A DNA stretch of 24,357 nucleotides from Ichthyophthirius multifiliis. Its lineage: Eukaryota > Ciliophora > Oligohymenophorea > Hymenostomatida. The notes under the pieces were generated by a model. The model was given only the letters and a program-made list of their open reading frames with translations. It was not told the origin of the DNA and made no database searches. Position numbers and translations under genes: made by a program. Shown here one piece after another: positions 10,321-21,299 of this stretch (positions are counted from its first letter, which is position 1; each line of letters starts with the position of its first letter). Where the stretch lies: the NCBI RefSeq assembly GCF_000220395.1, contig NW_004086014.1, positions 1 through 24,357 on the forward strand, read 5' to 3'.

Positions 10321-11705
10321 TTATACTTATTTTCTTATTTATAATCTTTAATATTTTATTGTAAATCATTTTAATTATCATAATATTTAATTTTCTTATA
10401 TATGTCCAATTCTTAAGCTTAACTTATTTATTTTTAAGTGTTTAAAAAATAATTTTTTTAATAAGTAATATCATATTAATCTAGAATGATTTCTTATGAT
10501 TTTTTAAGTATTTAAATAAATTAGCTTGAATTATGCTCATTCAAAATATTATTTTATTAAATTGTTTACTATAAATATTATTAATATAATCTTTATTTTT
10601 ATTTATATTATTATAATTCTTATTTATATATTTCTAAATCAAAATTATTTTCTTTTCTATATATTATAATAAAAATTAATATTAATTTTTATATATATAC
10701 TTTAAATAATTAAATATTTAATAATCTTTTTTAAATTTTTATAGATTCGATATAATTTATTGTTCAACTTAATAATAATTCTAATGAAAATAATTATTAT
10801 TGTTATAGCCTAAATAAAAAATATAAATTAAAATATATATGTTTATATAAAAATAATTAAAATATAAATAAATATGTAAATGTAAATAAATATATAAATA
10901 TAATATATATATATATATATTTATATAATAATTATTATCAAATTTTTTTATTTCAATTGTATATTATTTATATATTTAATTTTTTTACTTTATTTTCCTT
11001 TTTTATTTTCACAACTATTTAATTCTTATTATTATTTTTAATTATAATTTTTCTTTATTTATAATATTTTTCACTTTAAATTTTTATATTATATATTTAT
11101 TTTTACATTATTTTAAATTATTTTTTCTTTTTAATTTTAAACTTTATTAAAACTATTATTTCTATATTCCTCTTTTAAATATTACTATAAATCAATACTT
11201 AATTTTTATTTTTCTAAATTTTGAATTCTTACTTAATTAGTTTTTTATATATGCAAAGAATTACTTTAATTTTTTAAATGACTGGATCTATAATTCATAT
11301 TTAGTTAACTATTATTCTTTTAATTATTACTATCATATTATTATAAACTTTTTTTTAAAGTTGCCTAATATTGATTTTATTTTTTTTAATGATATTATAT
11401 TTAATTCTTTTATAAACAAAAATCGTTCTAACTTTGATTATTTTTATCTTTTTGTATTAAATTTTATTTTTAAAGATTAAAGCATTTATGTAAACTATTT
11501 GATTTTATTTTTTGATATTTATCATTATCATCTATCTAATTATTTTAATTTTTTTCGTCTTAAATTGTTTAGTAATTATATTAATTTTATCCAAACTATT
11601 ATTTTTTATAAAAAAGATATAATTATTAATGCATATAAATATATATAATTTCTAAAAATTAATAAATAAATTAACTGTTTTTTAATATGAATAAGATTTC
11701 CACAT
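9960..11705 (-). CDS. Asn/Gln-rich coiled-coil protein, five exons
   Basis: I do not recognise the family. The gene appears only when TAA/TAG are read as Gln and four GT-AG introns are removed. Exons on the minus strand: 11705-11676, 11595-11107, 11052-10989, 10809-10701, 10656-9960. Introns are 80, 54, 179 and 44 bases, and every junction keeps the frame. The product is 462 residues. It starts MWKSYSYQKTF and is dominated by Asn, Gln, Lys and Glu, with helical stretches such as NFDLEIYKQELQQYKQ and a C-terminal helix ending QEKQRILSIQNL. No signal peptide, membrane segment or catalytic motif is visible. Such proteins are often structural (basal body, cytoskeleton), but that is only a guess. 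The 54-base intron is a multiple of three and contains an in-frame TGA. The first exon is only 30 bases, so the start is the least certain part. The gene is convergent with the B-box gene and divergent from the tRNA methyltransferase. Its tail is duplicated at 4437-4705. Confidence 0.75.
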
Positions 11706-12007
11706 TTTTAAAACCTTTTGTTGAATATATATATATTTTTTTTTAAAAGAATTAATTTATTGGTAATATATGAAATTTTTTTATTTTAATAATTTTATTT
11801 AATATATTATAAAAATTAATAAAAATTAAGTTGATTTTTTTTATATATAAATAAAATACAAAATACAAATATAAATCAATATAAAATAATTAAATTAATT
11901 AAATTATTTTTTCTTCTTAAAATATATAAAAAAAAAAAAATTGTTAATTTATATTTATATAAAACTAACTAATATTAATTTGATGATTTATAAGTAAATA
12001 TATATAA

Positions 12008-12042
<35 letters not shown>

Positions 12043-12155
12043 CATATTTATATATATATATACAAATATTTATTTATATAAAAACTAATTAAGCTTATTA
12101 AAACAAATATATTTATATAATTTACACACACACACACGAAAAAATAATTTAATAA
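11706..12155. promoter_or_regulatory. Divergent intergenic region between coiled-coil and TRMT11-type genes
   Basis: The 450 bases separate two genes transcribed away from each other and must hold both promoters. It contains poly(A) runs, (AT)n microsatellites at about 11999-12064 and a (CA)n run at about 12123-12137 just upstream of the methyltransferase ATG. No specific factor site can be named from sequence alone. Confidence 0.5.
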
Positions 12156-13727
12156 ATGAAAATACTTGCCTAATTTAAATAAATTGCCGGTTACATAGAT
12201 TTTTGTCTTCCCGAATTAAAATCCCTCCTACGCATGCACAATTTAGACTGGCGTGAAGTTTTCTAATACGAATTTGATTCTAGCAATAAAAATATCTAAA
12301 AAGTAGTATAAAACTCTCATATAAACTATAAAAATATCCAAAACTATAAAAAGCCTTTACCAGAATCCCCTTATGAAATCCGCCATACATGTTTTTCTAG
12401 ATTTCCATTTGTATATTTACATTTACCAAACTAATAAATAGCAAATTAAATAATGGAAAGGGCAATACTAATAGATGTTTTAATAGAAGTACTTTCCGAA
12501 GGATGTACATACGAAGAAATAATAAAAAATACCGATTTATAAAAACTTAATATACATACAAATAATAACACAAAATTTATTTTCGAAATTGATTTATACA
12601 ATCAAAGCGTTTCCTAATAAGAAAAAATATAAAAAATCGAATTATTAACTGAAAGTTTATAAATGAATGGCAAAATTTCATTTAAAAATCCCGACAAAAT
12701 ATTCTGGTTAATGGAAAGACATATTGATTCATCACTTGTGCGAGAAAAAAAATTACAAGAAAAAGCTTTGATAGAAATTTTCTTTGGAGTGGAAGTAGCA
12801 AGGGCAAAATCTTCTGCTAGAATTTCCCAAAAGAAAAATTATTTGCTATAGTTTGATTTAAGAAACAGAGCTTATTTAGGTCCTACATCCACAGATCATA
12901 TGTTGTCTTTTTTAATGACTAATTAAGCACAAGTCAAGTAAAATTAAATTGTTTTTGACCCTTTTGTGGGTACTGGATCCTTACTTATTCCTGCTTCTTT
13001 TTATAATGCTATTACTTATGGATCAGATATAGATCCTAGAGTTATTTAAGGAATGGGAGTTGGAAGATTTAATAAATAATCGAAGTTTTATTAAGAAAAT
13101 AATGATTTATGTCATACTTATATGCCTAAAATTCATGTTAATTTTATATAATATGGGTTAAGTTGTCCTGAAATTATTAGAATGGATTGTAATAATATAT
13201 CTTTGAGAGATATAAAGGCATTTGATGCTATTATTTGTGATCCGCCTTATGGATTTAGGGCTATGGTTAAAACTTCAGTTAATTAAAAGGATATTGAAGA
13301 AGAAGTTGATAATTAATTATAGAAAGAAGAAATTTTTAAAAATAATAATAATTTTTAAAAAAATAATGAGAAAAATATTAAAGATAATATTTAAGATAAT
13401 AATGTTATTATATAAGATAATAACAATTCAAAAGATAATAATTAAGATCATAGTAATAATTAAGATATATTAAAACCTCATTATGCTTAAACATTTGCTA
13501 TATCTGTAGAATAATTAGTTAATAAATTGTTTGATGTGGCAAATAAAATCATTTTGAAAGGAGGAATGCTTGTATTTTTGTACCCGATAGAAAAACAAGT
13601 CTTTGATTAATAAGGAGTTAAGAATTTGGAAAATATACACGAGGATTTTTTATTAATTGATTATTCAGAAAATGTTTTGAGTAGAAAAAAAAGTAGAATT
13701 TTATTAACTTTTTAAAAAATAAATTGA
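12156..13727 (+). CDS. TRMT11: tRNA (guanine(10)-N2)-methyltransferase, TRMT11/Trm11 type
   Basis: Open frame of 523 residues in the ciliate code, without introns. In the family, Trm11 is the catalytic subunit that, with Trm112, methylates N2 of G10 in tRNAs using S-adenosylmethionine. Visible motifs: an N-terminal block YIDFCLPELKSLLRMHNL typical of Trm11 and supporting this start; the SAM-binding motif I, DPFVGTGSLLIPAS, at about 268-281; the acidic GSDIDPRVIQG block after it; and the catalytic CDPPYGFRA at about 361-369 (D362, P363, P364, Y365). The end, with GGMLVFLYPIEKQ and RKKSRILLTF, matches the closing strands of the methyltransferase fold. The protein is longer than yeast or human Trm11, mainly because of a low-complexity Asn/Asp/Gln-rich insertion at about residues 376-439, just after the catalytic motif. 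It is probably active and cytosolic. It lies 227 bases upstream of the phosphodiesterase gene, in the same direction. Confidence 0.93.
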
Positions 13728-13954
13728 ATTATATCTTTTTTGAAAAAAAAAAAGAAAAGAGAAAAAAATAAATATAATTTTATATATATATATTTTTTAT
13801 TTTTATATATATAAAAAATACTAATATATAATAAATTTTGGAAAATTTTTTAAAATATATCTTAAAATATTCTTTTTTTCAAAAAAAAAAAAAAAAAATA
13901 ATTAATAATTTTTATAATTATTTTTTTAAACTATATATATAATTAAAAAAATAT
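13728..13954. other. Spacer between methyltransferase and phosphodiesterase genes
   Basis: A short A/T spacer with poly(A) runs (about 13745-13755 and 13880-13898) and (AT)n tracts. It must hold the end of one transcription unit and the promoter of the next. No defined signals are recognisable. Confidence 0.5.
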
Positions 13955-15110
13955 ATGAAATATTTAATATTAGTTATTCTCCTTATAAATTACTGTTACA
14001 GTATTAAAAATTCAAATTTTTTAAAAAATAAAAAATTATGGGACTATACAAAGGCCTAAAACCGTCCACTAGTAATTGCACATAGAGGATATGCATCTTT
14101 GTTTCCTGAAAATACTCTAGAATCCTTCCATGCAGCACTTTATAGTGGCGTTGATATGGTTGAACTCGATGTTTAATTAACTAAAGAAAAATTAATATTA
14201 GTATCACATGATGCATATCTTTCTAGATAAACAGATATATAGGAAAAACCTGAATTTTCTTCCAGAAAAACTACAAAAACTTATTATGGAGAATAGATAA
14301 ATGATTGGTGGATATGTGATTTTACAATATAAGAATTAAAAACATTAAAAATAAGATAGGTATTTAAAATATATATATATATAAATATGTATAAATATTA
14401 TATATATATATATAAATATATATATATATTATTTATAATAGAATTAAGTAAATGGTAGAAATTAAGAATTAAACAAATTTTTTACTTTTCCTTTACTATC
14501 TGAAGTTATAGACTAGGTTTTGGAATTTAATTAATAAACATAAGGATCAAGAAATATAGATTCAAGATTATAAGGCATTGTTATTGAATCCAAAGATCGA
14601 GATTTTCATATTGAGCAATTTGGGCTTGAATAGGGCTAATTAATAGTCGATTTGTTAAAATAATATGGGTTAGAAACATTTGAAAAAGCAGGTTTATCTG
14701 CTCCTATTATTTTGCATTCTTTCGATGAACCTACAGTCTAATTATGGCATAAAATTACTAATTTACCGAATAGTTAATTAGTTAAAATGAAGAGTATACC
14801 TCATCCATTTGATGAAATAGTTAAATATGCAGGAATTGTAGGGATAGATATAAAAGATATATATGATAACTAAAAACAGTAATCTAGCGGAGCGGTAGAA
14901 AGTGCAAAAGAAAGCGGATTAATGGTACATGTTTGGGCTTTTAGAGATGATTATGTTACTTTTGGAAAAGATTGGGTTGATTAGTATACTATTGCAATTA
15001 AAAATTTGAAATTAGATGCTATTATTACTGAATTTCCAGAAGCAGCAATAAGTATATCTATTTTGTATAGAAAATTGAATTAAAATAATACTTAAATTTG
15101 TTAGTATTGA
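13955..15110 (+). CDS. Secreted glycerophosphodiester phosphodiesterase (GDPD family), one intron
   Basis: Two exons, 13955-14359 and 14442-15110, joined across an 82-base GT-AG intron that is almost pure A/T; the product is 357 residues. The enzyme family hydrolyses glycerophosphodiesters such as glycerophosphocholine to glycerol-3-phosphate and an alcohol. Residues 1-16 ([16 protein letters not shown]) form a signal peptide, pointing to a secreted or lysosomal/food-vacuole location. Catalytic and metal residues of the TIM barrel are in place: H43-R44 and E52-N53 in [14 protein letters not shown]70 and D72 in VELDV, and H85 in LVSHDAYLS. Later barrel strands are seen in [26 protein letters not shown] and [10 protein letters not shown]. 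The intron is 3n+1, so retention would shift the frame. All key residues are present, so it is likely active. The stop is followed at once by a T14-A16 palindrome, and the K+ channel gene converges from the other side. Confidence 0.94.
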
Positions 15111-15140
15111 TTTTTTTTTTTTTTAAAAAAAAAAAAAAAA
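15111..15140. other. Perfect oligo(T)-oligo(A) palindrome next to the phosphodiesterase stop
   Basis: Fourteen T (15111-15124) directly followed by sixteen A (15125-15140). It could fold as an RNA hairpin with no loop to speak of, exclude nucleosomes, or simply reflect slippage. Similar runs occur at 3047-3064, 4749-4767, 18402-18424 and 22190-22206. A role in 3' end formation is only an idea. Confidence 0.5.
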
Positions 15141-15308
15141 TTAAAAACAAAACCAAAACTAATTATCTATTTTTATTTTTTTTTATATAATAAAAAAAAA
15201 AGATATATAGTTTTCATATTTTTATTAGTATTTAAATTTTATATTATTTTAATTTAAAAAATTATTATATATTTTATTAATTTTGTTTTTTATTTATTTT
15301 ATTTATTT

Positions 15309-15750
15309 TCATTATTAATTAAGAAGAAAATATTGAATATTTTTTTTTTTTTTTTTTTTTTTCTATTAAGTAAAATTTAAACTTTAAATTATTTTATCAA
15401 AATTACTTTAAGGAAAATATTTCTAAAATGGCTTCATAAAATCGGATTCTATCTTAGAAAACTATTCTATTTATCTATTTGGTATATTTTCATTTGAATT
15501 TTTCTGGTTCTAGTTTTATTTTAGAACGCCTTTTAATCTAAAAGGAGAATATAAATCTCCTTTTAACTTGAAAGGAGATAAAAAATCTCCTTTTAATTTA
15601 TAAGGAGATTATAAAAAATCACCTTTTAATTCAAAATTAGAAAATTATTACTTATTAAAATCTAAAATAGAATTATTTTTAGTTTAATTAGATATTTATT
15701 TTAAAAAGTGGTGTTAATTATTATTTTAATAATAATTTTAATATTATTAA

Positions 15751-15796
<46 letters not shown>

Positions 15797-18374
15797 ATTA
15801 TTATCTTTATTAAAATTTTCTTCTTCGTAATTATTTTCATTTTATAAAAATTTATTTTAATATTATTTAATAAAACTTTCATATTCATATTCATTTAAAT
15901 CTTAAATAAAAGCATAGAAAATCTTTAAATTCTCAATTTATTTTTAACTTTTTAATTTATAAATACAATAGTTCCTATCAAAATATTTCCTTTATTAATT
16001 TACTTATTAATTTTAATACAAATCCTTTTTTATAAATAAATAAAAAAATAAAATTAAATAAATAAGTATATAAATATATATATATAATATATATATATTT
16101 AAATATTTAAAAATTTCACTTTTAAAATAATAACATATTTATTAGGTAAATAATGCATTTTTTTACAAAATTTAGCTAAATGTCCCTCTTTTTCACAAGT
16201 AAAGCAATTTAAATATAACTATTTAAAATTTTAATAATTTTTCACATTATCCCTAATCATGCAATACTTATTATAATCGTTCGGAAATTATTTTAGTAAA
16301 TTTAAAAACTTCTACTTATTAATAGTCAAAAGCCTAGTTGACCCAATAGTTTAAGCTGATAAATAAAACGGAAATTCATTTATAAATTCAACTAACCCAA
16401 AAATCTCTCCTTTGCCCAGTTATTATAAAATCTATTTATTATATAAACTTACATTAAACAATTCTACTTAACCTGAAGCAAATAAAAATAAATTAGACAT
16501 AAATATATATAAATATAAATACAATTATATATATCTTTATATAAATACACATATATATATATATCTATATTATTTATACCTGTTTCTACAAAATACAGTT
16601 TATAATCTTCTTATTAATTTGAATGATTTTATTTAAAAATAACCTATTCATTTAAAAAACCTTCACTTTATAAATTCAAAGCCAATCCCTAAATAAATTA
16701 AACCGAGAAATTTTTCTATAGAAACCCACAAAATTATAAAATTTACAAATTAGCATCTAAAACTAATTTCTATTTTATTTAAGGCGACAAAATACTAAAA
16801 ACCTATTTTTCTTCTTCGTTCGAAATTTCCTTTTCTAAATCAAATTTATATTCTAAATATTTCCTTACTTCAAATTATAATTACTTATTTATATTTTTCG
16901 CATCAAAATATCTACTAAAAAGTCTCATCTATTACGAAAACTATCTATTTTTTTAATTTAATTCCTAAATAATACTACTTATCGCATTAAAAGAATATGC
17001 GAATGTCCCACAAGAAATAAATAGAAAAATAGTATATGTAGCCATTTCTATTTTATTCGCAGGGGATATATCTCCTAAACCAACAGTAGTCATAGTAACT
17101 ACACCCCAATAGAATGCATATAAATACTACGAAAACCATCCTTAATGTGATAAAGTATTGCTATATTTAGTAATCCAGGTGCTTTATTCACCTATATTAG
17201 TTCCTAAACCTAGAAAAGTACAGGCAAAACCATGTCCTATAAAAAGTACTTTAAAAATAATATTTGCAAACTTTAATAATATGGTATAAAAAGTCAGTTT
17301 TTTCAAAGTAAAAATTTCATAGTATTTTTTAAAAAACTTCTAAACCCAAAATATTTTTAAAATAACCAATTAATTTAATATTTTAAGAAAACCTCTTAGT
17401 TACAATATACTTATCACTATTGGAATAGTACTTAAAACGTCGACTAAAAACTCTTTTTTAATATAATGTTTAAATATCTTTTATCTATCCATAATACACT
17501 ATCCTTAATAATAATAACCTAAATTAAAACTAATTATAATTGAAAAAACATACACTCCAATAGACAAATATTAACAATATATCCATTTATGGCCATAAGT
17601 TTCGAAAAAATTAGAGTCAATTACCGATTCTATAGGAATATAAGTAATTGAGCATATTATAGCTATAAAATTAATAACATCCCATATATATAGAATTGAA
17701 GAATCGGGATTTATAATAGGGATTTAGCAAATAAAATTGAGGATTAATTTAGTGATGGAATTCTCCTTTTTTATTTTTTAAGTTTTTAATCTTAAATAAG
17801 TTTAGTTTTTCTTACTATTTTCAAAATAATATGAAAGATCATTTAAAAATTGCATTTATTTTGGGGATAATTAACCTATAATTGAGTTTTTTAAAAAAAT
17901 ACAAAAATTTATTATTTTTATAAGAATTCTTAATTTTTTTTAATTTTAAGTTAATTCTTTTTCGAATTATATGTTTGCAGTTGATGTGCGTTTTATTACT
18001 AAACTTTATGTATTTTGAAAATTATTATTTAAATTTTATATCTCGGAGGTTAAATTTCCTAATATAGATTTTCTTTTTAAAGATTTTTAAAGATTTGAAT
18101 TTTATAGAATTATCTTTTAAATCTTTTATGTTGATTATCGGATATCTATTTAACTATTTTTAACACTGTTATGACTTTGATTTGGGACAAAACTGAATTA
18201 GTTTTCATTTATATCATTTTCTAAATTATAATTATTATTATTTCTATTGTTTATTTAGCATGTTTCATTACTTTTATTTTTTGATATTATCGGTATTTTA
18301 AATTCAGGAGGAATTAGTTGAGGGGGCTAAAAATTGTATTTATAAGCATTTACTACTTTTTGTATTTAATTCAT
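15309..18374 (-). CDS. Cyclic-nucleotide-binding-domain K+ channel with C-terminal CCHC zinc knuckle
   Basis: Exons on the minus strand: 18374-16580, 16472-16135, and 16024 onward; introns of 107 and 110 bases. After a polar, Asn/Gln-rich N-terminus (about 1-220) come S1 (227-247), S2 (266-286), S3 (306-324), an S4 position with few basic residues (326-344), S5 (362-392), a pore helix and the selectivity filter TTVGLGD (429-435), S6 (443-465), a C-linker, and a cyclic-nucleotide-binding fold (about 525-660, GKGEIFGLVEF). The filter implies K+ selectivity; GLG in place of GYG is a known variant. The usual Arg-Ala pair of the phosphate-binding cassette is absent (YLSAQT), so ligand binding is doubtful. 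A CCHC knuckle, CFTCEKEGHLAKFC, lies at 688-701. Ciliate CNG-type channels regulate ciliary beating through membrane potential; a role here is inferred. The last exon is unsure: the frame from 16024 reaches TGA at 15436-15434, but the better protein-like tail (LKGDFLSPFK repeats) lies in another frame ending at 15311-15309. Confidence 0.87.
15531..15623 (-). repeat. Three tandem 30-33-base units encoding LKGDFLSPF(K/R)-like decapeptides
   Basis: Units at 15531-15560, 15561-15590 and 15591-15623 differ by a few bases. Each holds an internal dyad (AAGGAGAT/ATCTCCTT), so each could form a small hairpin. On the minus strand they read KLKGDFLSPF, KLKGDLYSPF and a slightly longer KGDFLQSPY form. 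Regular ten-residue units with conserved Gly, Asp, Ser-Pro and Phe suggest real coding sequence in the tail of the K+ channel, with Ser-Pro as possible phosphorylation sites (inference). Confidence 0.75.
15741..15803. repeat. (ATT)n trinucleotide microsatellite inside the K+ channel tail
   Basis: A slightly interrupted run of ATT units. On the coding minus strand it reads Asn (AAT), Gln (TAA) or Ile (ATA) depending on frame, and none of these is a stop in this code. It lies between two segments of the tail that are in different frames. Confidence 0.85.
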
Positions 18375-18693
18375 ATTTATTTATGTATATAAAGATAATT
18401 ATTTTTTTTTTTTAAAAAAAAAAATACTAAATTATATATGTGTTTAATTATACTATATATTAGAAAATAATTTAATATATAATATAAAAGTATTCTTTTT
18501 ATTTAAAATTTGTAAAAAAAAAAAAAAAAAAAAAACATTGTTATTTTATATTAAAGATAAAAAAGAAAGTAATAAATGCAAATATATATAAAAAAAGATT
18601 AAATTATATATTTATTTATAATAAAATAAAATATAATTATCTTTTAAAATTTTAGTTAAGTAAAAATTTTATTATATTTATATATACATATAC

Positions 18694-18742
<49 letters not shown>

Positions 18743-19593
18743 TTTTTTATTTTTTTTTCAGTTTTTTTATTATATTAATAAAAAAACATGAAATTTATAT
18801 TTTTAATTATCTTATTTTTATATATTCTTTTTATTAAACAATTTTAATTATTTGTTTTTTACAAAATATATCATATATTAAAAAATTTTTTGAGTTTTTT
18901 TTTTTATAAAAAAAAAGATTATTATTTTTTTTTTTTTCAAAAATATAATTATATTAATTATAGCGGTTTTTTTATATTCTTAATATTATATTTTTATATA
19001 ATATTAATTTTGTTTTTTTAGATTTCAATATTTTTTAAAAAATTATCAAGCAAAAATAAATTTAGAACCAAATTGTGTATAAAAAATTTAATTAATTAAA
19101 ATTATAAATTTAAAGTAAAAATATTTAAATTTTAAAATATATATATGTATTTTATATTAATTGTATATTATAAATATTTTTTTAATATGTAAATATCTTT
19201 CATTTTTTTATATTATAAATAATACAAAAATAATTATAAATTAGTTTCTATATATATAAAAAATACATTTAGATTAAGTAAATAATAAAAAATATATATA
19301 TTTTTTTTTTCATAAATATATTAAATAAAATAATAATTTATTTTCTCCATTATTATAATAATATAAAATAAAGTATATTTAATAAATAACTTTTTAATAT
19401 ATAAATTAAGTAATTATTATTCTATTTATATTTAATTAATTTATATTAAAATAAATTCATATTAAAATTATTAATAAATTAATATAGATTTTTCTTAAAT
19501 ATAAATAATTACTAAATATATAGATTTTGTCGAAATAATTTAAAAAGCTTATATATAAAGCATGACGTTAGTAATTTATATATTTATTTACTT

Positions 19594-19625
<32 letters not shown>

Positions 19626-19640
19626 TTTCTTTGATTCAAG
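18375..19640. other. AT-rich spacer upstream of the K+ channel gene
   Basis: The first bases must contain the K+ channel promoter; a T12-A11 palindrome lies at 18402-18424, about 30 bases upstream of its ATG. The remainder is (AT)n tracts (about 18680-18740 and 19595-19617) and homopolymers. Just before 19641 the sequence T-tract then TTTGATTCAAG looks like a 3' splice site for the coiled-coil fragment that follows, but no upstream exon in phase could be identified (an ATG at 19562 with a GT at 19571 is out of phase). Confidence 0.5.
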
Positions 19641-19955
19641 TTTAATAAGAATAAATGATATTTTAGAGAAACAAAATTAAGAAATTAAATAAAAATAATT
19701 ATCCTATTTAAATAAAAAATAAGAAAAGATAAATAATAAAAATTAAAAAGTAAATTTATAGAAATAAATCAAAGATAATTTTCAAAAACAAATAAAAAAA
19801 TGGCAAATTTGGAATATAAAAATAGATGATTATAAAAAACTAATAGAAGAAGAAAATTTTTCATTTCTTGTACATTTAGAACTATACGAAGCTTAATAAA
19901 CCAAAAGATAAATTATCTAAATTTCTGGAAATATTAAATATAAAAAATTAATATA
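19641..19955 (+). CDS. Coiled-coil gene fragment, right copy (partial, possibly one exon)
   Basis: The frame from 19642 reads LIRINDILEKQNQEI, then a long Lys/Gln/Asn helix, then KKWQIWNIKIDDYKKL and IEEENFSFLVHLELYEAQQ, ending somewhere after QIIQIS. It matches the minus-strand fragment at 3355-3694 at protein level with conservative changes, which is the best evidence that it encodes or once encoded protein. No start codon is in frame at its beginning, and a T-rich tract plus CAAG precedes it, so it may be an internal exon. The 3' limit is unclear because the following A/T-rich DNA remains open by chance. The family is unrecognised. It could equally be a fossil fragment. Confidence 0.45.
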
Positions 19956-21299
19956 TTTTGTTTATTAAAATAATCATAAATATATATATAATATATTATT
20001 TGTGTTTTTACAAGAAATAAGATTTTAAATTTTATTAATATTTTGTTTTTTATATAGAAATGATTTTTTTTTTTTTTATAAATTAAAATATATAAGAAAA
20101 AAATATATAAGGAAGTCTTTAACAAAATAAAAATATTATTAGATATATATAAAATAATTTAATATTTGTTATTTTTTTATTTTATTTTTAAAAAAATAAA
20201 TAATAATAAATTATTTTTATAAAAGTATGTGTAAATCTATTAAGATTATAAAAATTATATAATTAAAAAATAAAATCTAAAGAAATCAGAAAAATATAAT
20301 AAATAATATTATATATTTGTGATTTTAATATATAAAATTTCAAAGATATAAATAATATATTATACTATTTAATAATAAACGAATTAACTAAAATTATAAG
20401 ACATTAAAAAATACATTAATAAAAAATAAATAAATTAATAAATAATAATGATAATTAAAAATATTAAATTGAAAATTAAATTATATAAAAAAAAAAAAAT
20501 TATAAAATCATTAAATTTGATTAAATATATAATAATAAACATATAAATATGTATATTAATTTTTTAGAAAATAAAATATAAAATAAATACTATAATCAAA
20601 ATAAATAATATTAATAATAATTTCATATAGTTTTATAAATATTAAAATATTTTAAACCTTTAAATTAATTATAAAATATAAAAGAAAATGATTATAGTGC
20701 TTTGGATTATATAACATAAAGAAATTAAATAAATTTAAAATTATTTATTTTGCATTAATAATAATAATGATGATAAAACTATTCATATTTTAAGTTGTAT
20801 TTAATTTTAAGAAATAAAAAAGTATTTATTAAAAAAAAATCTAAAAATGTATGAATTAAAAAAATAATAAAATATTTAAAAACTTATTTAAAAATAGAAA
20901 ATTTAATTATATATAAAATGATTGATTTTTTATATATTGAAATTTATTAATTAAAAGTAATTTAAAAATTAAATCATTTTAATAATAAATATAAATAAAA
21001 AAATTAATTATAATATTACAAAAACTGTATAAAAACAATAATATAATAATTAAACAATTAATAAAATTAATTTATATATTTTTAAAAAATATTTTCATTT
21101 AATAATATTTATAAATGTGTAATAAATAAACAAATAAACATATTTTTTATAAAAAAAAAATAAAAAATAAAATTATTAAATAAAAAACCTAATTAATATA
21201 TATAAAGTTAATAATAAATAAATATATATATTTTATATATATATATATATTCATTATAATAATTAATTTATTAAAATAATAATCCAATAAAAACATTAC
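19956..21299. other. AT-rich spacer inside right arm
   Basis: No complete gene. The block at about 20530-20880 is the inverted match of 2390-2700. It includes a plus-strand frame reading ENDYSALDYITQRN near 20688-20729 that resembles the minus-strand frame at 2490-2580. The rest is low-complexity A/T. Confidence 0.55.

Noticed and set aside
13222-13473. Plus-strand Ile/Lys-rich open frame
   Set aside because: It is an alternative frame of the Asn-rich insertion in the tRNA methyltransferase gene.
15531-15623. Repeat cluster as a CRISPR array
   Set aside because: Units are contiguous without unique spacers and encode a decapeptide repeat in a eukaryotic gene.
16141-16200. CCHC knuckle as a trace of a retroelement gag gene
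   Set aside because: It is in frame with the K+ channel, follows its nucleotide-binding domain directly, and no other retroelement part is nearby.
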